Below, one piece after another: positions 25,299-33,705 of a stretch of 64,000 nt of DNA. Within the stretch, counting starts at the first letter, position 1. The number at the start of each line of letters is the position of its first letter. A program made the position numbers and the translations under genes. The stretch is from Pseudogemmobacter sp044142105 (GTDB lineage Bacteria > Pseudomonadota > Alphaproteobacteria > Rhodobacterales > Rhodobacteraceae), in the NCBI RefSeq assembly GCF_044142105.1, contig NZ_JBGTYM010000001.1, positions 806,001 through 870,000 on the forward strand. Reading direction: 5' to 3'. Below the pieces are notes generated by a model. It did not search any database. It was not told the origin of the DNA and worked only from the letters and a program-made list of their open reading frames with translations.

Positions 25299-25595
25299 GC
25301 CGCCGCTACATTCCCAAAGTCATCACCGCCAACCGCCTGCGCGAAGGCGATGTCGTCTATCAGACCGTCGATGACCGCTGGTCGCCCTTTCACCACGAGG
25401 CCGAATTGATCGAGGACGAGGCCCATGCCCAGCTTCGGCTGCTGCATGCCTCGGCCCAGAAGCTGCAGGTTGTCGGCGCCTATCTGGCCGATGCCCGGCC
25501 CGGCCCGAACGGCCCGGAACCCACCCATTTCCGCGAGGAATTCCGCACCCGCGGCCCCTCGAACTATGCCCATGGCAAACAGGCGGACTATCGCA

Positions 25596-25603
<8 letters not shown>
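25295..25603 (+). CDS. DUF2849 protein of the sulfite-reduction operon
   Basis: Small protein of 102 aa (RRYIPKVITANRLREGDVVYQ, then HREEF-like C-terminal FREEFRTRGPSNYAHG) of the DUF2849 family. It is coupled on both sides: ATGA overlap with cobA and an 8-base overlap with cysI. Found beside sulfite reductase in many alphaproteobacteria; its job is not established. A scaffold or electron-transfer helper for CysI is a guess based on tight coupling. Confidence 0.85.
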
Positions 25604-27234
<1,631 letters not shown>

Positions 27235-27263
<29 letters not shown>

Positions 27264-28002
27264 TCTTCACCCCGGGCCGGTGGCCGATCGGGTGGCGGCG
27301 CTGAATGCGCGCTATCGCCACCATTCGGCCACGGCGGTTCTGGAGCATTCGCTTAAGGATGTCGATCTGGGCCGGGTGGCGCTGGTCTCGTCCTTCGGGG
27401 CGGAATCGGTGGTGCTGCTGCATCTCGTCTCCGTCATCGCGCCCGAGACGCCGGTGCTGTTCGTCGACACGCGGATGCTGTTCCAGGAGACGCTGGATTA
27501 TCAGCGCCAGCTGGCCGAAAGCCTGCCCTTGTGCGACATCCGCACCATCCGCGCCAATCCGAAAAAGCTGGATTTCGAGGATCCCGACAATACCCTGCAC
27601 CAGTTCAACACCGACAGCTGCTGCAACCTGCGAAAGGTCGAGCCGCTGGAGCGCGCCCTGGCAGGCTTTGACGGCTGGATCACCGGGCGCAAGAGGTTCC
27701 AGAATTCCGAACGCGGCACGCTCGACTTCTTCGAGAATGAGGGCGATTTCCGGATCAAGGTGAACCCGCTGGCCCATTGGGGCCGCGAGGATCTTGAGGA
27801 ATATATCGTCAACAACCGCCTGCCCCGGCACCCGCTGGTCGCCAAGGGCTATCCGTCGATCGGCTGCGCCCCCTGCACCAGCCCGGTGAAACCCGGCGAG
27901 GATCCGCGCGCGGGACGCTGGCGCGGGCAGGACAAGACAGAATGCGGAATTCATTTCATCGACGGCAAGGCCGTAAGATTACCGAAGGAGAACGCGGCAT
28001 GA
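27235..28002 (+). CDS. cysH: Adenylylsulfate (APS) reductase, assimilatory
   Basis: Thioredoxin-dependent reductase of 255 aa forming sulfite. It has the iron-sulfur pattern of APS reductases: Cys129-Cys130 (SCCNLRK) and Cys211/Cys214 (GCAPCTSPV). The catalytic Cys237 is in KTECGIH. The P-loop-like VSSFGAESVVLLHL is at ~51-64. The Cys pattern means APS rather than PAPS is the likely substrate. Starts at 27235 or 27253 both fit; the first overlaps cysI by 29 bases. Confidence 0.93.
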
Positions 28003-28403
28003 GCGTTATCGTCACCGATACCGGCTTTGCACCGGCGCCCGCGCGCGACATTCCGGCGCTGGCCGACTGGACGCCCGGCGTCCCGGCGCTGGATCTGGCC
28101 CATACCGACGATCCCGCAGCGCTTGAAGGCCGTCTGGATGGTATAACCCTGATCCGCGTGGCCTTTCCGGCCTTCAACGACGGCCGTGCCTTCACCATCG
28201 GGCGACGGCTGCGCATGGTGGGCTATACCGGGCAGCTTCTGGCCATCGGTCCGGTGATCGCGGACCAGTATTCCATGCTGCGTCGGGTGGGCTTTGACGG
28301 GGCCGAGATCCCGGACGAGGTCGCCGCGCGCCAGCCGCAGGACCAGTGGCTCTTCCGCGCGAACTGGAAGGCGCATGACTATCAGGCCCGGCTGCGCGCC
28401 TGA
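27999..28403 (+). CDS. DUF934 protein of the sulfite-reduction operon
   Basis: Protein of 134 aa of the DUF934 family. Recognisable segments are LIRVAFPAFNDGRAFTIGRRLRMVGYTGQL and QYSMLRRVGFDGAEI. It starts by ATGA overlap with cysH, behind a GAAGGAGA site. The family regularly accompanies siroheme sulfite/nitrite reductases. Function unproven; operon position suggests support of CysI or of electron delivery. Confidence 0.88.
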   Translation: MSVIVTDTGFAPAPARDIPALADWTPGVPALDLAHTDDPAALEGRLDGITLIRVAFPAFNDGRAFTIGRRLRMVGYTGQLLAIGPVIADQYSMLRRVGFDGAEIPDEVAARQPQDQWLFRANWKAHDYQARLRA

Positions 28404-28525
28404 CGCATAGACCTGTCCCCGGAAATATTGTATGCGTGCAAATGAAATTTGCCGCAGGTAAACGGGCTGGCCTCAGGACCGGCCTCGGCCTAAGAAAGAC
28501 CCGCCCGATGACGGAGCTTGCCCCG

Positions 28526-29347
28526 ATGAATGCCCCTGCCGCCCCCGCCGAACGCCCCGCCAAGCCGCATCTTCCCGATGCCCAGACCGTCACCTCGGTC
28601 AAGCACTGGACCGACCGGCTGTTTTCCTTCCGCGTGACGCGCCCGGCGTCCCTGCGCTTCCGCTCGGGCGAATTCGTGATGATCGGGCTGATGGGCGACA
28701 ATGGCAAACCGCTTCTGCGCGCCTATTCCATCGCCTCACCCGCCTGGGATGACGAACTGGAATTCTATTCGATCAAGGTGCCGGACGGGCCGCTGACCTC
28801 GAAGCTGCAACATATCCAGCCGGGCGACGAGATCATCCTGCGCCCCAAACCCGTCGGCACGCTTGTGCATGACGCGCTGCTGCCCGGGCGGCGGCTGTGG
28901 TTCCTGGCGACCGGCACCGGCTTTGCCCCATTCGCAAGCCTGTTGCGCGAACCCGAGACCTGGGAGAAATATGACCAGGTCATCATGATGCATACCTGCC
29001 GGGAAGTGGCCGAGCTGGAATATGGCCGCACGCTTGTGGAAAGCCTCAAGGACGATCCGCTGATTGGCGAGATGGTGGGCGACAAGCTGAAATACTACCC
29101 GACGACGACGCGCGAGCCGTCGCAATATATGGGCCGGATCACCGACAACCTGACCTCCGGCAAGGTCTTTGCCGATCTTGGCCTGCCGCTCATGGACCCC
29201 GAGGAAGACCGCGCCATGGTCTGCGGTTCCCTGGCGTTCAACCATGACGTCAAGAAGGTGCTGGAAGGCTTCGGCCTGCAAGAGGGCGCCAATTCCGAGC
29301 CGCTGGACTTTGTTGTCGAAAAGGCCTTCGTCGGCGACGGCATCTGA
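28526..29347 (+). CDS. fpr: Ferredoxin/flavodoxin-NADP+ reductase
   Basis: FAD enzyme of 273 aa closely resembling the Rhodobacter capsulatus FPR. The FAD motif is RAYSIASPAWDDELEFYSIKV, the NADP-binding part is LATGTGFAPFASLLREPE and the C-terminal end is PLDFVVEKAFVGDGI. The ATG at 28526 is preferred for its GGAG site and family length; ATGs at 28508 and 28436 are in frame. It lies 122 bases after DUF934 and may supply electrons to CysI. A strong terminator follows. Confidence 0.93.
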   Translation: MNAPAAPAERPAKPHLPDAQTVTSVKHWTDRLFSFRVTRPASLRFRSGEFVMIGLMGDNGKPLLRAYSIASPAWDDELEFYSIKVPDGPLTSKLQHIQPGDEIILRPKPVGTLVHDALLPGRRLWFLATGTGFAPFASLLREPETWEKYDQVIMMHTCREVAELEYGRTLVESLKDDPLIGEMVGDKLKYYPTTTREPSQYMGRITDNLTSGKVFADLGLPLMDPEEDRAMVCGSLAFNHDVKKVLEGFGLQEGANSEPLDFVVEKAFVGDGI

Positions 29348-29362
29348 ACCAAGGCTTTCCTA

Positions 29363-29407
29363 CAAAGAAAAAGGCCGCAAGGACAAATCCTTGCGGCCTT
29401 TTCTTTG
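29363..29407. terminator. Bidirectional intrinsic terminator between fpr and the Ala-rich protein gene
   Basis: A nearly perfect stem of about 20 bases (left arm ending GGCCGCAAGGA, loop CAAA, right arm TCCTTGCGGCC then TTTTCTTTG) has A-runs on the left and T-runs on the right. It can therefore end both the plus-strand fpr transcript and the minus-strand transcript that stops at 29423. Confidence 0.9.
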
Positions 29408-29422
29408 CCTATCGCGCGAGGA

Positions 29423-29944
29423 TCACATCCCCAGCGCGGTCTTCACTTGCGCGATCGTGTCGGCCACCAGGGCCGGATTGGCCTTCGCCGCTTCGACCGC
29501 GGTCTTCAGCGTGGTCTTGGTGGCCGCGTCCAGGCTCGAACCGTCGATGACCGCGATCACCGCATCGGCGTTGAAATTGGCCGGATCAAGGGCGGCCGCC
29601 GGATCGGCGGCGGGCGCCGCGCTCGGCTCGGCCGTGGGGGCTGCCGTCGGTTCCGCCGTGGGCGCCGCAGTGGGCTCTGCGGTCGGGGCGGCGGTCGGCT
29701 CTGCCGTGGGTTCCGCGGTGGGAGCGGCCGTCGCTTCTGCGGTCGGTGCGGGGGTCGCTTCTGCGCTTGGTGCGGGCGTCGCTTCGGCTGCGGCCTTCTC
29801 GGCGGCGGCCTTCTCCTCCGCGGCCTTCTTGGCCGCTTCCTCAGCTGCCGCGGCCGCTTCCTGCGCCGGCTTGTAGCTGAACTGATAGTAGCCACCCGCC
29901 GCCAGGATGATGACGATGGCCCCGATGATCACGCTTTTGTTCAT
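29423..29944 (-). CDS. Membrane-anchored Ala/Pro/Thr/Glu-repeat protein
   Basis: Unrecognised protein of 173 aa. An N-terminal membrane helix (KSVIIGAIVIILAAGGYYQF) is followed by a charged Ala/Glu/Lys helix (residues ~28-55). A repeat zone of APTAEPTA-type units (~56-115) comes next. A short folded C-terminal part has FNADAVIAVIDGSSLDAATKTTLKTAVEAAKANP. Looks like a periplasmic spacer carrying a small domain. No function can be assigned. Divergent from infC. Confidence 0.75.
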   Translation of the reverse strand: MNKSVIIGAIVIILAAGGYYQFSYKPAQEAAAAAEEAAKKAAEEKAAAEKAAAEATPAPSAEATPAPTAEATAAPTAEPTAEPTAAPTAEPTAAPTAEPTAAPTAEPSAAPAADPAAALDPANFNADAVIAVIDGSSLDAATKTTLKTAVEAAKANPALVADTIAQVKTALGM

Positions 29945-30157
29945 GTGTCATGCTCCCTATCCCGGCAGGAGGGCCGGATGACACAGCATATGGCATCTGC
30001 GGGGACGGTTGAAAAGACCGGAAGTCCAGATGCTTGCCGGGCAGAGCCAGCGCAGATTCCCCGATTTGGCCGCGATTCCCCAAGGAACGCGGGTTGAAAG
30101 GCCCGGACGGCGGCGATAGATTGCGCCGATCTTTGCAACGAATGAAGGACGACCGCC

Positions 30158-30697
30158 ATAGGACGCAGACCTCACAACGCCCCGCCGCAACGCGAAACCG
30201 GGCCGCGCATCAATGACCGTATCCGCGCACCGGAAATCCGCCTGATCGGGGCAGACGGCGAAAACATCGGCGTGGTGACACCGGCGCGTGCCATGGCGCT
30301 GGCCGAAGAGGCGGGGCTAGATCTGGTCGAGATCAGCCCGAATGCCGAACCGCCGGTCTGCAAGATCATGGATTTCGGCAAATACAAGTACGAGACCCAG
30401 AAGCGCGAAGCCGAAGCGCGCAAGAAGCAGAAGATCATCGAGATCAAGGAAATCAAGTTCCGCCCCGGCACCGACACGCATGATTATGACGTGAAGATGC
30501 GCTCGGTCGTGAAGTTCCTTGAGGAAGGCGACAAGGTGAAGGTCACGCTGCGCTTCCGCGGCCGCGAAATGGCCCACCAGGAGCTTGGGCTTGAGCTTCT
30601 GAACCGTGTGGCCGCCGACGTGGCCGAGAAGGGCAAGATCGAGTCGATGCCCAAGCTCGAAGGCCGCCAGATGGTGATGATGGTCGCGCCGCGCTGA
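30158..30697 (+). CDS. infC: Translation initiation factor IF-3 (ATA start)
   Basis: IF-3 of 179 aa. The conserved N-terminal part (GRRPHNAPPQRETGPRIND) can only be read if translation starts at the ATA codon at 30158. An in-frame TGA lies at 30143, and the first in-frame standard start is a GTG at 30272, which would remove 38 conserved residues. An AAGGACG ribosome binding site is correctly spaced before ATA. The rest is canonical (LVEISPNAEPPVCKIMDFGK, KVTLRFRGREMAHQ). Non-AUG starts on infC allow autoregulation by IF-3 in Escherichia coli. Confidence 0.9.
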   Translation: MGRRPHNAPPQRETGPRINDRIRAPEIRLIGADGENIGVVTPARAMALAEEAGLDLVEISPNAEPPVCKIMDFGKYKYETQKREAEARKKQKIIEIKEIKFRPGTDTHDYDVKMRSVVKFLEEGDKVKVTLRFRGREMAHQELGLELLNRVAADVAEKGKIESMPKLEGRQMVMMVAPR

Positions 30698-30723
30698 CGG
30701 CACGCGACATGTTGACGACACGC

Positions 30724-30748
30724 AGGGGCCCTTCGGGGCCCCTTTTTG
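30724..30748 (+). terminator. Intrinsic terminator after infC
   Basis: AGGGGCCC, tetraloop TTCG and GGGCCCCT form an 8-bp stem followed by TTTTT. This is a classical rho-independent terminator 27 bases after the infC stop, so infC does not appear to be co-transcribed with rpmI/rplT here. Confidence 0.92.
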
Positions 30749-30813
30749 CTGCGCACCCGCCTTCATTCACAAAATAAGTTGAACGATGGCGTGATCCGCT
30801 GTAATTCACATGA

Positions 30814-31239
30814 ATGGTTGAACGAATCCCCCCTTCTCCTGAGACCGATCCGCTGGGCGATGTCCTGCGGGCCGCCGCCGACCCGACCCGCCGGGCGATC
30901 CTGACCTATCTCGCCCAGCATGGCCCGGCGCGGGTGACCGAGATCGCCGCGCAATTCGCGCAAAGCCTGAACGCCATCTCGCGCCATATCATGGCGCTGG
31001 AAAAGGCGGGGCTGGTGCGGCGGCGCACGGTCTGGCGGACCCATATGATCGAGATCGACCTCGCGCCCCTGGCGAAGATGGATCAATGGTTTGCGGGGCT
31101 GCGTTCGATCTGGGCGCTTCGGCTTGAGGCGCTGTCCACCGCTTTGACACAGGAGTTTTCCGATGACCCAGATCGCGACCGCCGAACTGAGCCTGACGCT
31201 GGATCAGCTTCTTCCCGCCCCGCCCGGCCGCGTCTATGA
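30814..31239 (+). CDS. ArsR-family transcriptional regulator
   Basis: Winged-helix repressor of 141 aa. The DNA-binding part is ADPTRRAILTYLAQHGPARVTEIAAQFAQSLNAISRHIMALEKAGLV. No obvious metal-binding Cys is visible, so it belongs to the group paired with AHSA1/START proteins rather than the metal sensors. It overlaps the next gene by 77 bases in another frame, and its last ~25 residues are low-complexity and probably dispensable. GTGA-N11-TCAC at 30791 is a weak operator candidate. Confidence 0.88.
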   Translation: MVERIPPSPETDPLGDVLRAAADPTRRAILTYLAQHGPARVTEIAAQFAQSLNAISRHIMALEKAGLVRRRTVWRTHMIEIDLAPLAKMDQWFAGLRSIWALRLEALSTALTQEFSDDPDRDRRTEPDAGSASSRPARPRL

Positions 31240-31597
31240 CGCCTGGCTCGACCCCGATTTCCTGGCCCGCTTCATGTCACCCTGCGAGGGCGGGTCAGTG
31301 CCGGAAGCCTCGGTCGACGCACGCGTGGGCGGCGCCTATCGCATCGTGATGAATGACGGGTCCAAGGACATTCCGCATCACGGCACCTATCTGGAACTGC
31401 AGCGCCCACACCGGCTGCGCTTCACGTGGCAATCGCCCCATTCGGTCGAGGGAAGCGTGGTGACGCTGACCCTGACGCCCGAGGGCGACGGCACGCGGCT
31501 GGTGCTGCGGCAGGACCGCTTTGCCAATGAAGGCGCGCGGGATGGCCATATCAAGGGCTGGACCTCTATCCTGGCCCAGCTTGTGCAGGCGCTTTAG
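31163..31597 (+). CDS. SRPBCC/AHSA1-domain protein
   Basis: START-like hydrophobic-cavity protein of 144 aa. Family pattern: LLPAPPGRVYDAWLDPDFLARFM, then GGAYRIVMNDGS, LRFTWQSP and KGWTSILAQL. Genes for AHSA1 proteins commonly follow an ArsR regulator in the same operon, as here with a 77-base overlap. Ligand unknown; a GAGTTTTCC-like region upstream gives only a weak ribosome binding site, fitting coupled translation. Confidence 0.88.
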   Translation: MTQIATAELSLTLDQLLPAPPGRVYDAWLDPDFLARFMSPCEGGSVPEASVDARVGGAYRIVMNDGSKDIPHHGTYLELQRPHRLRFTWQSPHSVEGSVVTLTLTPEGDGTRLVLRQDRFANEGARDGHIKGWTSILAQLVQAL

Positions 31598-32598
31598 TCC
31601 TGCGGCTCGCGCGGCTGCGGGCGGACGGGGCTTTCCTTCAACAGCCCCCCCACCCCCATGGCGGAAATCGCATCGCCATCCAGACGCAGCCCGCAGGCGA
31701 TCCGCTCCAGCACCCAGTCAGCCCCGTTCAAGGCGGGGCTGCGCGCGCAGCCAGGCAGGCCGATCACCGGGCGCTCGTCCAGATGGCCAAGGAACAGCAG
31801 ATTGCCGGGATCGACCGGCATGCCGAAACGCTCCACCACGCCCCCGGCCTGGCGGAGCCCTTCGGGCGCAGTGTCATGGGCGTCGGACGTTGCCGATCCG
31901 GTCAGGATCAGCAGCATCTCGCCCGGCAGGCCCTTCAAAGCCGTCGCGATCGCCGCTTCGTCATGCGCCACGCTGCGGCATTCGGCCAGCGACACGCCCA
32001 GGGCCTTGAGACGCGTTTCGATCGCGCGGCGCCCCTTGCGGATCAGCTTGTCGTCCATGCCGGGCACTTCGGTCAGCAGCAGCCCCGCAGTAGCAAGAGC
32101 CACGGGACGGATGCGGATCGCTTCGCGGGCAGCGGCGCAGGCCGAGCCCAGCGCGGAATCCGGCACGGCATAGGTGATGATCTTTACAGTGCCAACAAGC
32201 ATCCCGGACTCGACCCGATGCAGGGGCGGCAGGGTTGCCAGCGTGATCGCCGGGTGGATCAGGTTCAGCGCATGGATCGCCGCCACATCCATTTCGACCA
32301 CGCCGGGGCCGGTCGCGTTCAGGTTCACCCGCCCGGTGAAGGCGGCCGACGGCATCAGCCCCTGCCCCGCCGGATCGGGCACCAGCGCGCCGGCCAGCCG
32401 CGCGGCGGCCAAGTCTTCGGTGACGTCGCCGGGTTCCAGCCGGGCCACGACAACCTCGGGAATACCCGCCTCGCGAAGCGCTGCAATTTCCTTCGGCCCC
32501 AACACCTGCCCCTTGCGCAACCGGCCCTGCGGCAAATGTTCGGAATGGGCAAGGATCGCCCCCTCGGCCTGATCCAAAGGCACTGATCCGAAGCGCAT
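31594..32598 (-). CDS. Molybdopterin-binding protein (MoaB/Mog-like domain)
   Basis: Protein of 334 aa related to MoeA/CinA-type molybdopterin-binding proteins. An N-terminal part (FGSVPLDQAEGAILAHSEHL) leads to a C-terminal MPT-binding domain near 180-300 with LLILTGSATSDAHDTAPEG and VIGLPGCARSPALNG. It starts one base after xdhC on the same strand, so both likely act on the molybdenum cofactor of a hydroxylase. Its stop overlaps the convergent AHSA1 gene by 4 bases. Confidence 0.85.
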   Translation of the reverse strand: MRFGSVPLDQAEGAILAHSEHLPQGRLRKGQVLGPKEIAALREAGIPEVVVARLEPGDVTEDLAAARLAGALVPDPAGQGLMPSAAFTGRVNLNATGPGVVEMDVAAIHALNLIHPAITLATLPPLHRVESGMLVGTVKIITYAVPDSALGSACAAAREAIRIRPVALATAGLLLTEVPGMDDKLIRKGRRAIETRLKALGVSLAECRSVAHDEAAIATALKGLPGEMLLILTGSATSDAHDTAPEGLRQAGGVVERFGMPVDPGNLLFLGHLDERPVIGLPGCARSPALNGADWVLERIACGLRLDGDAISAMGVGGLLKESPVRPQPREPQD

Positions 32599-32599
32599 C

Positions 32600-33586
32600 T
32601 CAGCCCTGCCGCAGCCGCTGGGTGATCTGCGCAAGAATCGAGACGGCAATTTCGGCCGGGGTCTTGGCGCCGATGTCGAGGCCGACCGGCGCATGGATGC
32701 GGGCGATCTCGTCCTCGGTAAAGCCTTCGGCACGCAGACGTTCCACCCGCTTGGCATGGGTGCGGGTCGACCCAAGGCAGCCGAGATAAAAGATCCGCGC
32801 GCGCAGTGCGAGGCGGATGGCCGGATCGTCCAGCTTGGCGTCATGGGTCAGTGTGACCACCGCCGTGCGCGCATCGGGGGCAAGGGCCGCCAGGGCCTCG
32901 TCCGGCCATTCCTCGACAATGGTCTCGCCGGGAAAGCGCGCCGCCGAACCAAAGGCCGCGCGCGGATCGATCAGGGTCGGGTCATACCCCGCCAGCCGCG
33001 CCATCGCGAGAAGCGGCTGGGCGATGTGAACCGCTCCCACCACGATCAGGCGCAGCGGCGGGTTGTGGATGGCGGTAAAGCGGCCGTCTTCCTCGATCCC
33101 TGAACGGTCGCTTCGAAAACGGGCATCCGCCGCCGCGTCCTGCCCGGGCTGCAGAATCTGCCGCGCCCAGGTGTCGAGGGTGATGCCATAGGCCAGCGCC
33201 TGCCGCTTGGCCCGCGCCGCGACCAGTTCGGCCAGCATCGCCTCGGGCAGCGCCTGCGCGCCCTGCCCCACGGGTTCGACCAGAACCCGGATCGTGCCGC
33301 CACAGGCCAGGCCCACCGCGAAGGCCGTGTCATCGCTGACGCCAAAGGTCAGAAGCCGGGGGCGGCCATCGGCCAGCGCCTCAAGCGCTTCGGTCACCAC
33401 CGCGCCTTCGACGCAGCCGCCCGAGACCGAACCCATGATCTCGCCTTCACCGGAAATCGCCAGTTGCGAGCCGGCCTGGCGCGGGGCAGAGCCCCAGGTC
33501 TCGACCACCGTCGCCAGCGCCGCACCCTTGCCGGCGCGATGCCAGCCCAGCGCGATTTCGGGGATGCTGTCGTGATCGGCGGTCAT
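32600..33586 (-). CDS. XdhC/CoxI-family molybdenum hydroxylase maturation protein
   Basis: Protein of 328 aa. The N-terminal XdhC/CoxI domain (WGSAPRQAGSQLAI, GSVSGGCVEGAVV) is followed by a C-terminal Rossmann domain (RLIVVGAVHIAQPL, FYLGCLGSTRTHAKR, GLDIGAKTPAEIAVSI). XdhC proteins bind molybdenum cofactor and help sulfurate it before insertion into xanthine dehydrogenase-type enzymes. It follows the OmpA-family gene after a terminator-like hairpin. Confidence 0.92.
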   Translation of the reverse strand: MTADHDSIPEIALGWHRAGKGAALATVVETWGSAPRQAGSQLAISGEGEIMGSVSGGCVEGAVVTEALEALADGRPRLLTFGVSDDTAFAVGLACGGTIRVLVEPVGQGAQALPEAMLAELVAARAKRQALAYGITLDTWARQILQPGQDAAADARFRSDRSGIEEDGRFTAIHNPPLRLIVVGAVHIAQPLLAMARLAGYDPTLIDPRAAFGSAARFPGETIVEEWPDEALAALAPDARTAVVTLTHDAKLDDPAIRLALRARIFYLGCLGSTRTHAKRVERLRAEGFTEDEIARIHAPVGLDIGAKTPAEIAVSILAQITQRLRQG

Positions 33587-33650
33587 GGCGGGTCTCCCTT
33601 GCCCGGAGAATATGGGCGTTTGGCCCCATGTTTCACAGTGTCAAAAGGTC

Positions 33651-33683
33651 GAAGACCCCGCGCCTTGGCGGTGCGGGGTCTTC
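33651..33683 (-). terminator. Hairpin terminator between the OmpA-family gene and xdhC
   Basis: GAAGACCCCGC (33651-33661) pairs with GCGGGGTCTTC (33673-33683). On the minus strand the stem is followed by GACCTTTTG, a weak T-run. It probably ends the OmpA-family transcript. Confidence 0.6.
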
Positions 33684-33705
33684 GGGTCTCATGAGGTATC
33701 GATCT

